Shown here one piece after another: positions 52,313 through 59,834 of a stretch of DNA of 64,000 nt. The stretch comes from Tumebacillus avium. Its GTDB lineage: Bacteria > Bacillota > Bacilli > Tumebacillales > Tumebacillaceae. The notes under the pieces are model-generated. The model did no database searches. It was not told where the DNA came from and saw only the letters and a list, made by a program, of their open reading frames with translations. The position numbers and the translations under genes were made by a program. Position 1 is the first letter of the stretch; each line of letters opens with the position of its first letter. The stretch covers positions 3,158,001 to 3,222,000 of the forward strand of contig NZ_CP021434.1 of assembly GCF_002162355.1 (NCBI RefSeq). Reading direction: 5' to 3'.

Positions 52313-52741
52313 ATGACCGTTCGCGGACAGCTGGAAGAGCAAGTGTTGCTGAAGCTGGAGGAAGCGGAGAGGTACTTAAAAGCGATGCGGGAAGAGCGGC
52401 TGGACGTGGACGATCCGCGTTTTCAGGAATGGCAGCGCGGGGTGGGCTTGCTGCTCTGGTTCGCATTTGGCGAGCTGTCTCCCCATACGCGCACCTGGCA
52501 GCGGGTGCATGCGGCCGACGCCACTGCGCACGTCTATTACAGCCGGCTGTCGGGCTGTTTGCACCGGGCGCGGAAACGGGTGGCGCAAAGCGGTCTGCCC
52601 AACCCCTTGTTGTCCGCGCCGGAAGGGGTGCTCTTGCCGGCGTTTTCGATCAACCGGAGCTATTGGCGGGACGGAATCGCAGAGCAGGCGCGCTGGCGCT
52701 TGTTTTTTGCGGCTGAGCGTGATGCGCGGGGAAAGCTGTAG
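52313..52741 (+). CDS. hypothetical protein, 142 aa
   Basis: A soluble, Arg- and Glu-rich protein that is probably helical. LLWFAFGEL and LHRARKRVAQ are the only memorable segments; no domain is recognised. ATG 52313 has AGGTGG upstream and is preferred over GTG 52280. It follows the hydrolase by 41 bases, perhaps in the same transcript. Confidence 0.6.
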   Translation: MTVRGQLEEQVLLKLEEAERYLKAMREERLDVDDPRFQEWQRGVGLLLWFAFGELSPHTRTWQRVHAADATAHVYYSRLSGCLHRARKRVAQSGLPNPLLSAPEGVLLPAFSINRSYWRDGIAEQARWRLFFAAERDARGKL

Positions 52742-52807
52742 GCGGATCGGCAAACATGCTTCTACCTGGCGCCGGGCGGGCGTACTGTAGGTAGGGGAGG
52801 TGAGACG

Positions 52808-53083
52808 ATGGAGGCGCTGCGGAAGTGGATACGCAAAGTGATGACCGGGGTGGCTGCCTTTTTGCTCGTCGCTTGGCAGACGCTCGGCTCGATCGATCTG
52901 TCACACCATATGATGCTGCCGTTTGGCGGCCCGTACTCGTACATGTGGACACAGCAGGGCCTGCGTGTTTCGATGGACGATCAGGAACAGATCGCGCGCA
53001 CCGAAGAAGAAGTGCGCGAGGAGCGGATTCGCATGTCGGCCGCTCGGGAACGCGCAGATGAGCATGAAAAAGCCGCTTCGTAA
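52808..53083 (+). CDS. small membrane protein, 91 aa
   Basis: One predicted membrane helix (about residues 12-32), a short exposed segment rich in His, Met and aromatic residues, and a highly charged helical C-terminus (REERIRMSAARERADEHEK). I do not recognise it. GGGAGGTGAG precedes the ATG. Its stop is inside the arm of the terminator shared with the minus-strand peptide gene. Confidence 0.65.
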   Translation: MEALRKWIRKVMTGVAAFLLVAWQTLGSIDLSHHMMLPFGGPYSYMWTQQGLRVSMDDQEQIARTEEEVREERIRMSAARERADEHEKAAS

Positions 53084-53099
53084 TTGAAGCGGCTTTTCT
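53067..53099. terminator. bidirectional terminator
   Basis: AAAAGCCGCTTC/GAAGCGGCTTTT, flanked by A and T runs, ends both the 91-aa gene and the peptide-regulator operon on the other strand. Confidence 0.9.
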
Positions 53100-53111
53100 G
53101 ATGAGTTTATG

Positions 53112-53363
53112 TTATGCTTTTTTCGGAGAGAGCGGCTCTGCATCATGGATGAAGCCGATGACCGGAGCGTGCGGGAGCGGCTCAGCGTCATGGATGAAAC
53201 CGATGACCGGAGCGTGCGGGAGCGGCTCAGCGTCGTGGATGAAGCCGATCACCGGGGAGAGCGGCTCTGCATCATGGATGAATGCGGTTTCTTGCGCGTT
53301 AGAGCCGAAGCCCACAGCAACGACAGATGCAAACAGAACTGCGGTAAGAAGTACTTTTTTCAT
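53112..53363 (-). CDS. secreted pro-peptide with four FIHDAEPL repeats (probable quorum-sensing signal)
   Basis: An 83-aa protein. Residues 1-23 are a Sec signal peptide (MKKVLLTAVLFASVVAVGF, then SNA). Then follow four repeat units: F28-G40, F41-G55, F56-G70 and F71 to the end. Each starts with FIHDAEPL; linkers are SPVIG, PHAPVIG (twice) and SPKKA. The start codon overlaps the stop of the regulator by ATGA and AAGGGG lies 8 bases upstream. This is the rap-phr-like layout, but the repeated signal is unusual. Export and cleavage would release several identical peptides. No biochemical evidence can be seen here. Confidence 0.78.
   Translation of the reverse strand: MKKVLLTAVLFASVVAVGFGSNAQETAFIHDAEPLSPVIGFIHDAEPLPHAPVIGFIHDAEPLPHAPVIGFIHDAEPLSPKKA
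53128..53282. repeat. in-frame DNA repeats inside the pro-peptide gene
   Basis: Two 45-bp inner repeats (about 53160-53204 and 53205-53249) are nearly identical. The outer units share an exact 26-bp block (53128-53153 and 53257-53282). This suggests expansion by unequal recombination. Confidence 0.85.
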
Positions 53364-54643
53364 AATAAGATCCCCTTGTCTCTAAAATAGTTTTGTATAT
53401 ACTGTTGGGTTTCTTCCAGAACTTCTGTAGAAGATTTATAATCTCCCAACTTTTTGAACAAGTCGCTGACATGCAATCTCAGCTTGTGATAGTCGTGCAC
53501 CATCTCCAAGAGGCGGAAGATCTCCGCGCTTTGCAGAGCTGCTTCGATCGCCGCTTCGTACTCATGGCGAAACGCATGCAGAAGCGAGCGCACGTTGTAG
53601 CACTGGGCGTGATACTTGGAGTCGGGCTGGCAGAGCGCAAACGCCTCGTCGAGGTGTTGTGAGGCTTCTTCGTCCCGCTCCAGCCGGATCAGCACTTTCG
53701 CGATCTCGGCGTGATTGTTGGAAAGCAGCTGGTCAAGTCCCAGCTCTACATATTGCCGGGTGCACTCCTGCAGGATTTCCAAGGCGGCTTCATGTTCGCC
53801 GAGCTCCCCGCGCAAGATGGCGAAGTTCTCTTTGACCATGATCGAATACTGGATGTGATCGAGGCTTTTAAACAGCGTCATCGCTTCCTGCCAATATTCC
53901 TGTGCCTGCTTGTACTCTTTTTTACCGTAATGCGACCGCCCCAGACCCAGATAATTGGTGGCGAGGTGGTACAGGTTGGACGAGTTTTTTAACAGGTCCT
54001 GCGAGTTGAGGAACAGATCGGTCGACTGGTCGTAATGGCCGAGGCGGTTGTAAGTGACCGCCAAGTTGGTCGTGATCTCCGCTTTCAGGAACGAGTCCTC
54101 AACGCCCATTTCAAGCAGCGAGTCATACGCGCGCTGCCAGTAGTGCATCGCCAGCGACAGGTTGTGCTGCTTGAAGTAGACAAGGCCCAGCCGGTGCAGC
54201 GCCCAGACGTGTGCGCGGTGATCGTCCGCTTTTAAGGACATCGTCATGACTTTCTCCAACAGCTCTTTGACAGAGGTCAAATTATTCAAATGAATAAAAC
54301 ATGTCGATACGTCCATCAGCAGGTCGAGTTCATCCCCGGCACCTGTCGCGAGCAGATTCTCCAAAATCGGAACCGCGTTCGCATATTCTTTTGCTAAGAT
54401 AAACGTCTTGGCAAGCTTGTGGGAAGTGGAATGCTCCAGATACTCCCCGGTCTCGGTCAGGAAATAGTCGAGGGGAACCTCAAGACGTTCCGCGATGCCG
54501 CAGAGCAGTTTGTAAGACGGGTTGATCTTGTCCGCCTCAATCTGCGAGATCGCGCTGGCGCTAACCAAACCTTCGGCGAGCTGGCTCTGGGTCAGTCCCT
54601 TTTCCTGACGCCGCTGCCTGATCTTCTGGCCAAGAGATTCCAT
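53360..54643 (-). CDS. HTH plus TPR regulator of the RRNPP type
   Basis: A 427-aa protein. The N-terminal XRE helix-turn-helix (about residues 6-62, KIRQRRQEKGLTQSQLAEGLVSASAISQIE) is followed by a long array of TPR-like repeats (about 70-420; for example AHVWALHRLGLVYFKQHNLSLAMHYWQRAYD and ATNYLGLGRSHYGKKEYKQAQEYW). This is the architecture of NprR/PlcR/Rgg-type peptide receptors. The stop overlaps the start of the FIHDAEPL pro-peptide, so the two form a receptor-signal pair. TGGAGGA precedes the ATG, and a TATAAT (minus strand, near 54676-54683) may be its -10. Confidence 0.85.
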   Translation of the reverse strand: MESLGQKIRQRRQEKGLTQSQLAEGLVSASAISQIEADKINPSYKLLCGIAERLEVPLDYFLTETGEYLEHSTSHKLAKTFILAKEYANAVPILENLLATGAGDELDLLMDVSTCFIHLNNLTSVKELLEKVMTMSLKADDHRAHVWALHRLGLVYFKQHNLSLAMHYWQRAYDSLLEMGVEDSFLKAEITTNLAVTYNRLGHYDQSTDLFLNSQDLLKNSSNLYHLATNYLGLGRSHYGKKEYKQAQEYWQEAMTLFKSLDHIQYSIMVKENFAILRGELGEHEAALEILQECTRQYVELGLDQLLSNNHAEIAKVLIRLERDEEASQHLDEAFALCQPDSKYHAQCYNVRSLLHAFRHEYEAAIEAALQSAEIFRLLEMVHDYHKLRLHVSDLFKKLGDYKSSTEVLEETQQYIQNYFRDKGILL

Positions 54644-54733
54644 AGGTGTCCTCCAGTGTCTATCGCTTTCTGAGACCTATTATATAAGGATCATTATGCA
54701 AACGAAAGAGAGATTTAGTTATAAATTTTAATA

Positions 54734-54743
54734 ACGTTAACGT
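54734..54743. promoter_or_regulatory. perfect palindrome between regulator and etfB genes
   Basis: ACGTTAACGT (10 bp) lies about 90 bases upstream of the regulator and 140 before the electron-transfer operon. It is a possible operator. Confidence 0.4.
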
Positions 54744-54791
54744 GATGGTTCATGGATTGAGCAAAAATAATGAAAAGCATCGAATATAAGT

Positions 54792-54824
54792 GAGGGGTGT
54801 CAGGTTATCTGACATCTCTTTTTT
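54792..54824 (+). terminator. orphan terminator in the divergent region
   Basis: GAGGGGTGTCAG/CTGACATCTC stem with GTTAT loop and a T-run. It lies upstream of the electron-transfer operon without an evident gene before it; it could close a small RNA or a mini-ORF transcript. Confidence 0.6.
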
Positions 54825-54886
54825 CTTCATACAATCCCCGGTCTGTTCATATGTATCGAAGTAGGACAAACGTTTAGGGGGAAGTC

Positions 54887-55720
54887 ATGATGCTACATAT
54901 CGTGGTCTGTGTTAAACAGGTGCCGGACTCCCGGGAGATCCGCATCGACCCGAAGACAAACACCTTGATTCGCGACGGGGTGCCGGCGATCGCTAACTTT
55001 TACGATATGCATGGACTGGAAGAGGCGCTGCGCATCAAAGAAACGACAGGCGCCAAGATCACCGTGGTCTGCATGGGGCCGCCGCCCGCTGAGAAGTCGC
55101 TGAAACAATGCATTTCGCTTGGCGCTGACAATGCGGTGCTCGTCACTGACCGCGGCTTTGCAGGTGCCGATACGCTCGCCACCTCTTACGTGCTGGGCTT
55201 AACGATTCAAAAAGTGTCAGAAGAGTTTGGCCCGGTCGACATCGTGTTCTGCGGCAAGCAGACCCTCGACGGCGACACCGGGCAAGTGGGACCGGGCATC
55301 GCCTGCCGCCTCGACTTGGAGCAGTTGACCTACGTGTCGAAAGTGGAACACATCGACGTGGACAACCGCCGCATCACCGTCCAGCGCCTGCTCGAGGACG
55401 GGGTGGAAGTGGTGCAGACGAAAATGCCCGTTTTGATCACGGCGCTCAAAGAGCTGAACAAAGTGCGCCGCGCTCCGCTGCCGGGCATGATCCGCGCGGC
55501 GCAGTTCAAGCCGGTGATTTGGACAACCCAAGACTTTCCGGGCCTCGACCGCACCAAGATCGGCCTGAAAGGGTCACCGACGATCGTCGCCAAAACGTGG
55601 GTGCCGGAAAGCAAACAGGTCAACACCGAGTTCCTGGAAGCGGATACGCCGGGCGGCGTGGCATCGGCTGTCGTCGAGAAACTCTGGGCAACCGAACTGC
55701 CGGCACGCTTCGGCTGGTAA
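54887..55720 (+). CDS. fixA: electron transfer flavoprotein beta subunit (FixA)
   Basis: A 277-aa EtfB/FixA-family protein. VCVKQVPDSREIRIDPKTN, NFYDMHGLEEALRIKE, the CGKQTLDGDTGQVGPGIACRL segment and KTWVPESK near the end are typical. With FixB it carries FAD/AMP, receives electrons and passes them to the flavin-iron-sulfur partners FixC and FixX. ATG 54887 is used; ATG 54890 is equally likely. It heads a four-gene operon. Confidence 0.9.
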   Translation: MMLHIVVCVKQVPDSREIRIDPKTNTLIRDGVPAIANFYDMHGLEEALRIKETTGAKITVVCMGPPPAEKSLKQCISLGADNAVLVTDRGFAGADTLATSYVLGLTIQKVSEEFGPVDIVFCGKQTLDGDTGQVGPGIACRLDLEQLTYVSKVEHIDVDNRRITVQRLLEDGVEVVQTKMPVLITALKELNKVRRAPLPGMIRAAQFKPVIWTTQDFPGLDRTKIGLKGSPTIVAKTWVPESKQVNTEFLEADTPGGVASAVVEKLWATELPARFGW

Positions 55721-55742
55721 ACCAAGGGAGGTGTCATCGAAC

Positions 55743-56822
55743 ATGGCAGAAGAGAACAAAAAGAAAAGCGCGCCGGACGATATGCCGGACTGGTCGGCCT
55801 ATCGCGGCGTGATGATCTTTATCGAACAGCGCGCCGGAAGCGCGAAAAGCGTCTCCTGGCAGCTGCTTGGCGAAGGGCGGAAGCTGGCCGACAAGCTGGA
55901 GGTCGATCTGATCGCCCTCGTGATCGGGCATGGGACGGAGCAGCTGACAAAGGACGCGATCGCGTACGGCGCAGACCGCGTGTATGTCGCCGACGCGCCG
56001 GAACTGAAAGATTACCGCACCAGACCGTATTCGCGGGTGGCGTTGCACGTGATCCGCGAAGTGAAGCCGGAGATCGTGCTGTTTGGCGCGACGGCGACCG
56101 GCCGCGACCTGGCGGGCGCGATCGCCACGCATCTGCCGACCGGCCTCACCGCCGACTGCACGATCCTCGACGTGGAGCCGCATCCGAGCCGGTTGCTGCT
56201 CGCGTCCCGCCCTGCTTTTTCCGAAAAGATGCTGGCGACGATCCTCTGCAAACAGTACCGCCCGCAGATGGCGACCGCACGAGCCGGGGTGTTCGAAGCG
56301 TTGCCGTATGACGCCGCCCGCGGAGGCGAGGTCCACGCCATTCCGTCGCTGATGGACGAAGCGGAGATCGAAGCGCAGGTGCTGCAGTTCATCGAAGCGA
56401 CCGAACGCTTCGATATCGAAGAGGCGGATGTCATCGTCGCCGGCGGACGCGGACTGGGCGGTCCCGAGCCGTTTAAATTGCTGCAGGAGCTGGCCGACGC
56501 TTTGGGCGGCGTGGTTGGCGCATCGCGTGCGGCGGTCGATGCAGGCTGGATCAAGCACGCGCATCAGGTTGGGCAGACCGGCTATACGGTGCGCCCGAAA
56601 CTGTACATCGCCGTCGGCATCTCCGGCGCGGTGCAGCATGTGGTCGGGATGCAAAACTCCGATTGCATCATCGCGATCAACCGCGACAAAGACGCGCCGA
56701 TCTTCAAGGTGGCGAACTACGCGATCATCGGCGACCTGTTCAAGATCGTCCCGGCGCTGACCGCAGCGGTCAAAGCGAAGCGCTCCGCCGGCAAACAAAT
56801 TCCGCAAGAAGTCGCCGACTAG
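55743..56822 (+). CDS. fixB: electron transfer flavoprotein alpha subunit (FixB)
   Basis: A 359-aa EtfA/FixB protein. The N-terminal Rossmann-like part is followed by the C-terminal FAD-binding domain with VIVAGGRGLGGPEPFKLLQELADALGG, VGASRAAVDAGWIKHAHQVGQTG and PKLYIAVGISGAVQHVVGMQNSDCIIAINRD. ATG 55743 has GGGAGGTG upstream; GTG 55731 is an alternative. Confidence 0.92.
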   Translation: MAEENKKKSAPDDMPDWSAYRGVMIFIEQRAGSAKSVSWQLLGEGRKLADKLEVDLIALVIGHGTEQLTKDAIAYGADRVYVADAPELKDYRTRPYSRVALHVIREVKPEIVLFGATATGRDLAGAIATHLPTGLTADCTILDVEPHPSRLLLASRPAFSEKMLATILCKQYRPQMATARAGVFEALPYDAARGGEVHAIPSLMDEAEIEAQVLQFIEATERFDIEEADVIVAGGRGLGGPEPFKLLQELADALGGVVGASRAAVDAGWIKHAHQVGQTGYTVRPKLYIAVGISGAVQHVVGMQNSDCIIAINRDKDAPIFKVANYAIIGDLFKIVPALTAAVKAKRSAGKQIPQEVAD

Positions 56823-56836
56823 GAGGGGAAGAGGAC

Positions 56837-58138
56837 ATGGAAAAATTTGATGCCGTCATCGTCGGCGCAGGTCCTGCCGGAGCAGCAGCGGCGCTGACGA
56901 TGGCACGCGCGGGGCTGTCGGTCGTGCTGCTGGAGCGCGGCGAGTTTCCGGGATCGAAAAACGTCTTTGGCGGTGTGCTCTATCGCAAGCAGCTGGAGGA
57001 CATCGTGCCGGAGTTCTGGAAGGAAGCGCCGCTTGAGCGCAAGATCATCGAACAAAACCTCTGGATCATGGGCAAGGATTCGGTGACGAAACTCGGTCAC
57101 CGCAACGAAGGCTTCAAAGACCCGGCGAACTGCTGGACCGGGATGCGCGTCAAATTTGACCAGTGGTTTGCGAACAAAGCGGTGGAAGCGGGCGCTCTGC
57201 CCGTCTACGAGACGGTGGCGCTGGAGTTGATCCGTGAGGGCGGCAGAGTGGTAGGTGTGCGCACCGACCGCGAAGCGGGCGACCTCTACGCCGATGTGGT
57301 CGTCATCGCCGACGGCGTCAACTCGCTGCTCGGCAAGTCACTGGGCATCCACAAAGAATGGGCGCCCGATCAAGTGTCGCTGGCCGTCAAAGAGCAGATC
57401 TTCCTGCCGAAAGAAAAGATTCTCGACCGCTTCGGCCTCGAAGGCGATGAAGGGGCGACGATCGAGTTTGCCGGGGAGACATCGCTTGGCATGACCGGGC
57501 TTGGTTTCTTGTACACCAACAAAGATTCGATCTCGCTTGGCATCGGCGTGATGGTGTCCGACCTGAAAAAAAGCAGAATTAAGCCATACCATCTGCTGGA
57601 GGAGGTCAAAAATCACCCGGCGATTCGTAAACTGATACAAGGCGGTGAGACGAAGGAGTACGCGGGCCACCTGATTCCGGAAGGCGGCTTGGCGGCGGTG
57701 CCGCAGCTGTCCGGCGACGGCTGGGTCGTCTGCGGCGATGCGGCGCAGCTGATCAACTTCGTCCACCGCGAAGGCACCAACCTCGCGATGACATCGGGCC
57801 GTTACGCGGCGGAAGCGATCATCGCGGCCAAAGAAAAAGGCGACTATTCCAAAGCGTCGCTGTCCATGTATGACCGCAAAGTGGCAGAGTCGTTCATCCG
57901 CAAAGACCTCAAGAAATATCAAGGCCTGCACGGACTCCTGAACGAAATGGATCCCAAGCTGCTCTTCTCCGATCTGCCCAAAGCGATCAATGCGGCCGCA
58001 TTTGAAATGCTGAAGGTCGACGGCAAGAGCAAGGCGGAGAAACAGCGCTTTGCGATCGATCATATCAAACAGACGGCCGGCGGCACGTGGGATCTCGTCA
58101 AGCTCGGCTGGAAAGGATGGAGGGCGATCAACGGATGA
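56837..58138 (+). CDS. fixC: FixC-like FAD-dependent ETF:quinone oxidoreductase
   Basis: A 433-aa flavoprotein. FAD motif VIVGAGPAGAAAALTMARAGLSVVLLERG is at the N-terminus. GVLYRKQLEDIVPEFW, LIPEGGLAAVPQLSGDGWVVCGDAAQLINFVHREGTNLAMTSGRYAAEAI match FixC/EtfQO. It is proposed to accept electrons from FixAB and reduce quinone or ferredoxin (electron bifurcation in diazotrophs). The stop overlaps fixX by ATGA. Confidence 0.93.
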   Translation: MEKFDAVIVGAGPAGAAAALTMARAGLSVVLLERGEFPGSKNVFGGVLYRKQLEDIVPEFWKEAPLERKIIEQNLWIMGKDSVTKLGHRNEGFKDPANCWTGMRVKFDQWFANKAVEAGALPVYETVALELIREGGRVVGVRTDREAGDLYADVVVIADGVNSLLGKSLGIHKEWAPDQVSLAVKEQIFLPKEKILDRFGLEGDEGATIEFAGETSLGMTGLGFLYTNKDSISLGIGVMVSDLKKSRIKPYHLLEEVKNHPAIRKLIQGGETKEYAGHLIPEGGLAAVPQLSGDGWVVCGDAAQLINFVHREGTNLAMTSGRYAAEAIIAAKEKGDYSKASLSMYDRKVAESFIRKDLKKYQGLHGLLNEMDPKLLFSDLPKAINAAAFEMLKVDGKSKAEKQRFAIDHIKQTAGGTWDLVKLGWKGWRAING

Positions 58139-58425
58139 GCGACAACAAAGGAGCGACGATCGAAGAGAAGCTGTATACGATCCGCTACAAAGTGGACGAT
58201 ATCTCGCATTTGATCATCAAAGACCAGCAGGTCTGCGCCAAATGCCCAACCAAGGAGTGCAACGATTTTTGCCCGGCCGACGTGTACTCGTGGGCTGACT
58301 TGACCACGCATGTGGCGTTTGAAAACTGCATCGAGTGCGGCACCTGCCGCATTGGCTGCCCGGACTACAACATCGAGTGGGTCTATCCAAAAGGCGGCCA
58401 CGGCATCACCTACAAATTCGGTTGA
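58135..58425 (+). CDS. fixX: FixX-like ferredoxin
   Basis: A 96-aa small iron-sulfur protein. Eight cysteines occur in two groups: 34, 37, 42, 46, and 65, 68, 71, 75 (CIECGTCRIGC). This is a two-cluster-type ferredoxin pattern typical of FixX. It is the presumed electron-carrier partner of FixC. It is followed by a terminator. Confidence 0.92.
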   Translation: MSDNKGATIEEKLYTIRYKVDDISHLIIKDQQVCAKCPTKECNDFCPADVYSWADLTTHVAFENCIECGTCRIGCPDYNIEWVYPKGGHGITYKFG

Positions 58426-58432
58426 GCAAAAA

Positions 58433-58465
58433 AGGGCTCTCGTTTCCAGCGAGGGCTCTTTTTTG
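58433..58465 (+). terminator. terminator after fixX
   Basis: GGGCTCTCG/CGAGGGCTC stem with wobble pairs and a T-run. Confidence 0.75.
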
Positions 58466-58490
58466 TTAAAATAAAAAGACTACATACTTT
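58463..58490 (+). promoter_or_regulatory. sigma-A promoter of the GNAT gene
   Basis: TTGTTA (58463-58468) and TACTTT (58485-58490) with a 16-base spacer. Confidence 0.5.
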
Positions 58491-58515
58491 ATCGCACACT
58501 TTGGAGGAATCGCAG

Positions 58516-58953
58516 ATGGCAATCCGCACCGAACAGATCACAACTGAACAACAATATGAACAGGCGCTGGAGATCCGCATGGTCGTCTTTGTGCAGGAGC
58601 AGAACGTTCCGCCGGAGATCGAAGTGGATGAATACGAAAACGAAGCGATCCACGTGCTCGCCTGTGATGAAGCGGGCCATCCGGTCGCAACGGGCCGGAT
58701 TCGCGCTTATACGGATGGCGCGGGCAAGATGGAGCGCATCGCCGTCAAGAAAGAAGGGCGCGGCCAAGGATATGGAGCTGCTGTCATGCATAAGCTTGAA
58801 GAAATCGGGCGCGAACAGGGCTTTACCAAATTCATCCTGGAAGCGCAGACGCACGCGGAGCCGTTTTATGAAAAGCTTGGCTACCAAAACATCTCGGACG
58901 AACCGTTTTTGGATGCGGGCATCTGGCATGTGCGCATGGTCAAAGAAGCCTAG
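58516..58953 (+). CDS. GNAT-family N-acetyltransferase
   Basis: A 145-aa acetyltransferase of the YitI/ElaA-like type. RIRAYTDGAGKMERIAVKKEGRGQGYGAAVMHKLEE carries the acetyl-CoA loop (RGQGYG), followed by FILEAQTHAEPFYEKLGYQNISDEPF. The substrate is unknown. GGAGG precedes the ATG. Confidence 0.88.
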   Translation: MAIRTEQITTEQQYEQALEIRMVVFVQEQNVPPEIEVDEYENEAIHVLACDEAGHPVATGRIRAYTDGAGKMERIAVKKEGRGQGYGAAVMHKLEEIGREQGFTKFILEAQTHAEPFYEKLGYQNISDEPFLDAGIWHVRMVKEA

Positions 58954-59004
58954 CAGCAAGTTCGCAGCGTGATCACGAGACGGGAAAAGAAAGGGGGCGA
59001 GGGG

Positions 59005-59517
59005 ATGAACAAGAACCTGATGGTATTTTGGCTGTCCGCTTGCTTCGTCTTTGGTCTCGACCGGGTTACAAAAGTGTGGGCGGAACGCACGCTGGCGCTG
59101 GGGGAAAAGGTGCCGGGCATCGAGGGCTGGTATGAGTGGTCGCTTTATTACAATCCGGGCGCTGCCGGCGGCATTTTCAGCGGGCACGTGGAATTTTTGA
59201 TCACCGTTTCCGCCTTGGCGGTGTTCTCGCTGGTCTGGTTTATGAAAAAGGGAGAGCATGACAGCAACGCCTGGCTGCAGATCGGGCTGGGCCTGATGCT
59301 TGGCGGCGCGCTCGGCAACCTGTTTGACCGGGTGTTCTACCACCATGTGATCGACTTTATCAACCCGATCGGCGAATCGTACATCTTTAACATCGCCGAC
59401 AAAGGCATTCGCTGGGGCTTGTACCTCGGACTGGTGGGACTCTGGCTGTCGCGGCGCAACTTGAAGCGGGCAGCGAAAAAGCAAGTCTCGTCATCGGAGC
59501 GCACGCTGGAGCAATAA
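59005..59517 (+). CDS. lspA: lipoprotein signal peptidase (signal peptidase II)
   Basis: A 170-aa aspartic protease with four membrane helices. YNPGAAGGIF, GGALGNLFDRVFYHHVIDFI and IFNIADKGI carry the conserved Asn and two catalytic Asp positions. It cleaves the signal peptide of prolipoproteins such as GerC, OppA and ModA of this window. ATG 59005 follows AAGGGGGCGAGGGG; GTG 58969 is less likely. Confidence 0.94.
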   Translation: MNKNLMVFWLSACFVFGLDRVTKVWAERTLALGEKVPGIEGWYEWSLYYNPGAAGGIFSGHVEFLITVSALAVFSLVWFMKKGEHDSNAWLQIGLGLMLGGALGNLFDRVFYHHVIDFINPIGESYIFNIADKGIRWGLYLGLVGLWLSRRNLKRAAKKQVSSSERTLEQ

Positions 59518-59523
59518 TTTAGG

Positions 59524-59558
59524 TTGTCAAACTGTGCCAAATTGGTGTATACTGACAA
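59524..59558 (+). promoter_or_regulatory. sigma-A promoter inside a symmetrical operator-like dyad
   Basis: TTGTCA (59524-59529) and TATACT (59548-59553) have an 18-base spacer. The same 35 bases are a symmetric dyad: TTGTCA, 7 bases, CCAAATTGG, 7 bases, TGACAA. A dimeric repressor bound here would cover both promoter elements. Confidence 0.7.
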
Positions 59559-59589
59559 CAACTATTTTAGAGAAGGAGGTGAAGGTAGG

Positions 59590-59724
59590 ATGAATACTCA
59601 ATTCGTCAACAACCAATTAGCTCAGATGCCAGTGGAAATTCTGGGCAAATTTGCGGATGTAACATGTAACGGGACCAGTCTGCCCCTTTTTAACCGATTA
59701 GTTGTTGATGAAAATGAGAAATGA
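59590..59724 (+). CDS. 44-aa small protein under a dyad-containing promoter
   Basis: A reading frame with a strong ribosome site (GAAGGAGGTGAAGG, 59573-59586) starting at ATG 59590. It encodes 44 residues with one cysteine and no clear signal peptide or helix. It has its own promoter and ends just before a strong terminator, so it is a complete transcription unit. It may be a regulatory leader peptide or a small functional protein; I cannot say which. Confidence 0.6.
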   Translation: MNTQFVNNQLAQMPVEILGKFADVTCNGTSLPLFNRLVVDENEK

Positions 59725-59751
59725 CTCCTGCCTTTACCACAGACGGATGGT

Positions 59752-59788
59752 GAAAGGGCCGCGGGGAATTTTCCCTGCGGCCCTTTTT
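59752..59788 (+). terminator. terminator after the 44-aa gene
   Basis: AAAGGGCCGCGGGG/CCCTGCGGCCCTTT stem with AATTTT loop and T5. Confidence 0.9.
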
Positions 59789-59834
59789 GTGTATTCATTC
59801 GGGGGCGGAGCATCACCCGAGGAGGAAGTTTACA

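Noticed and set aside
53128..53282. Repeats considered as a CRISPR array
   Set aside because: The repeats are in frame inside a protein gene, have no unique spacers and encode a clear peptide repeat.
54745..54789. 14-codon mini-ORF
   Set aside because: No ribosome site and too short to call as a gene; kept only as part of an observation.
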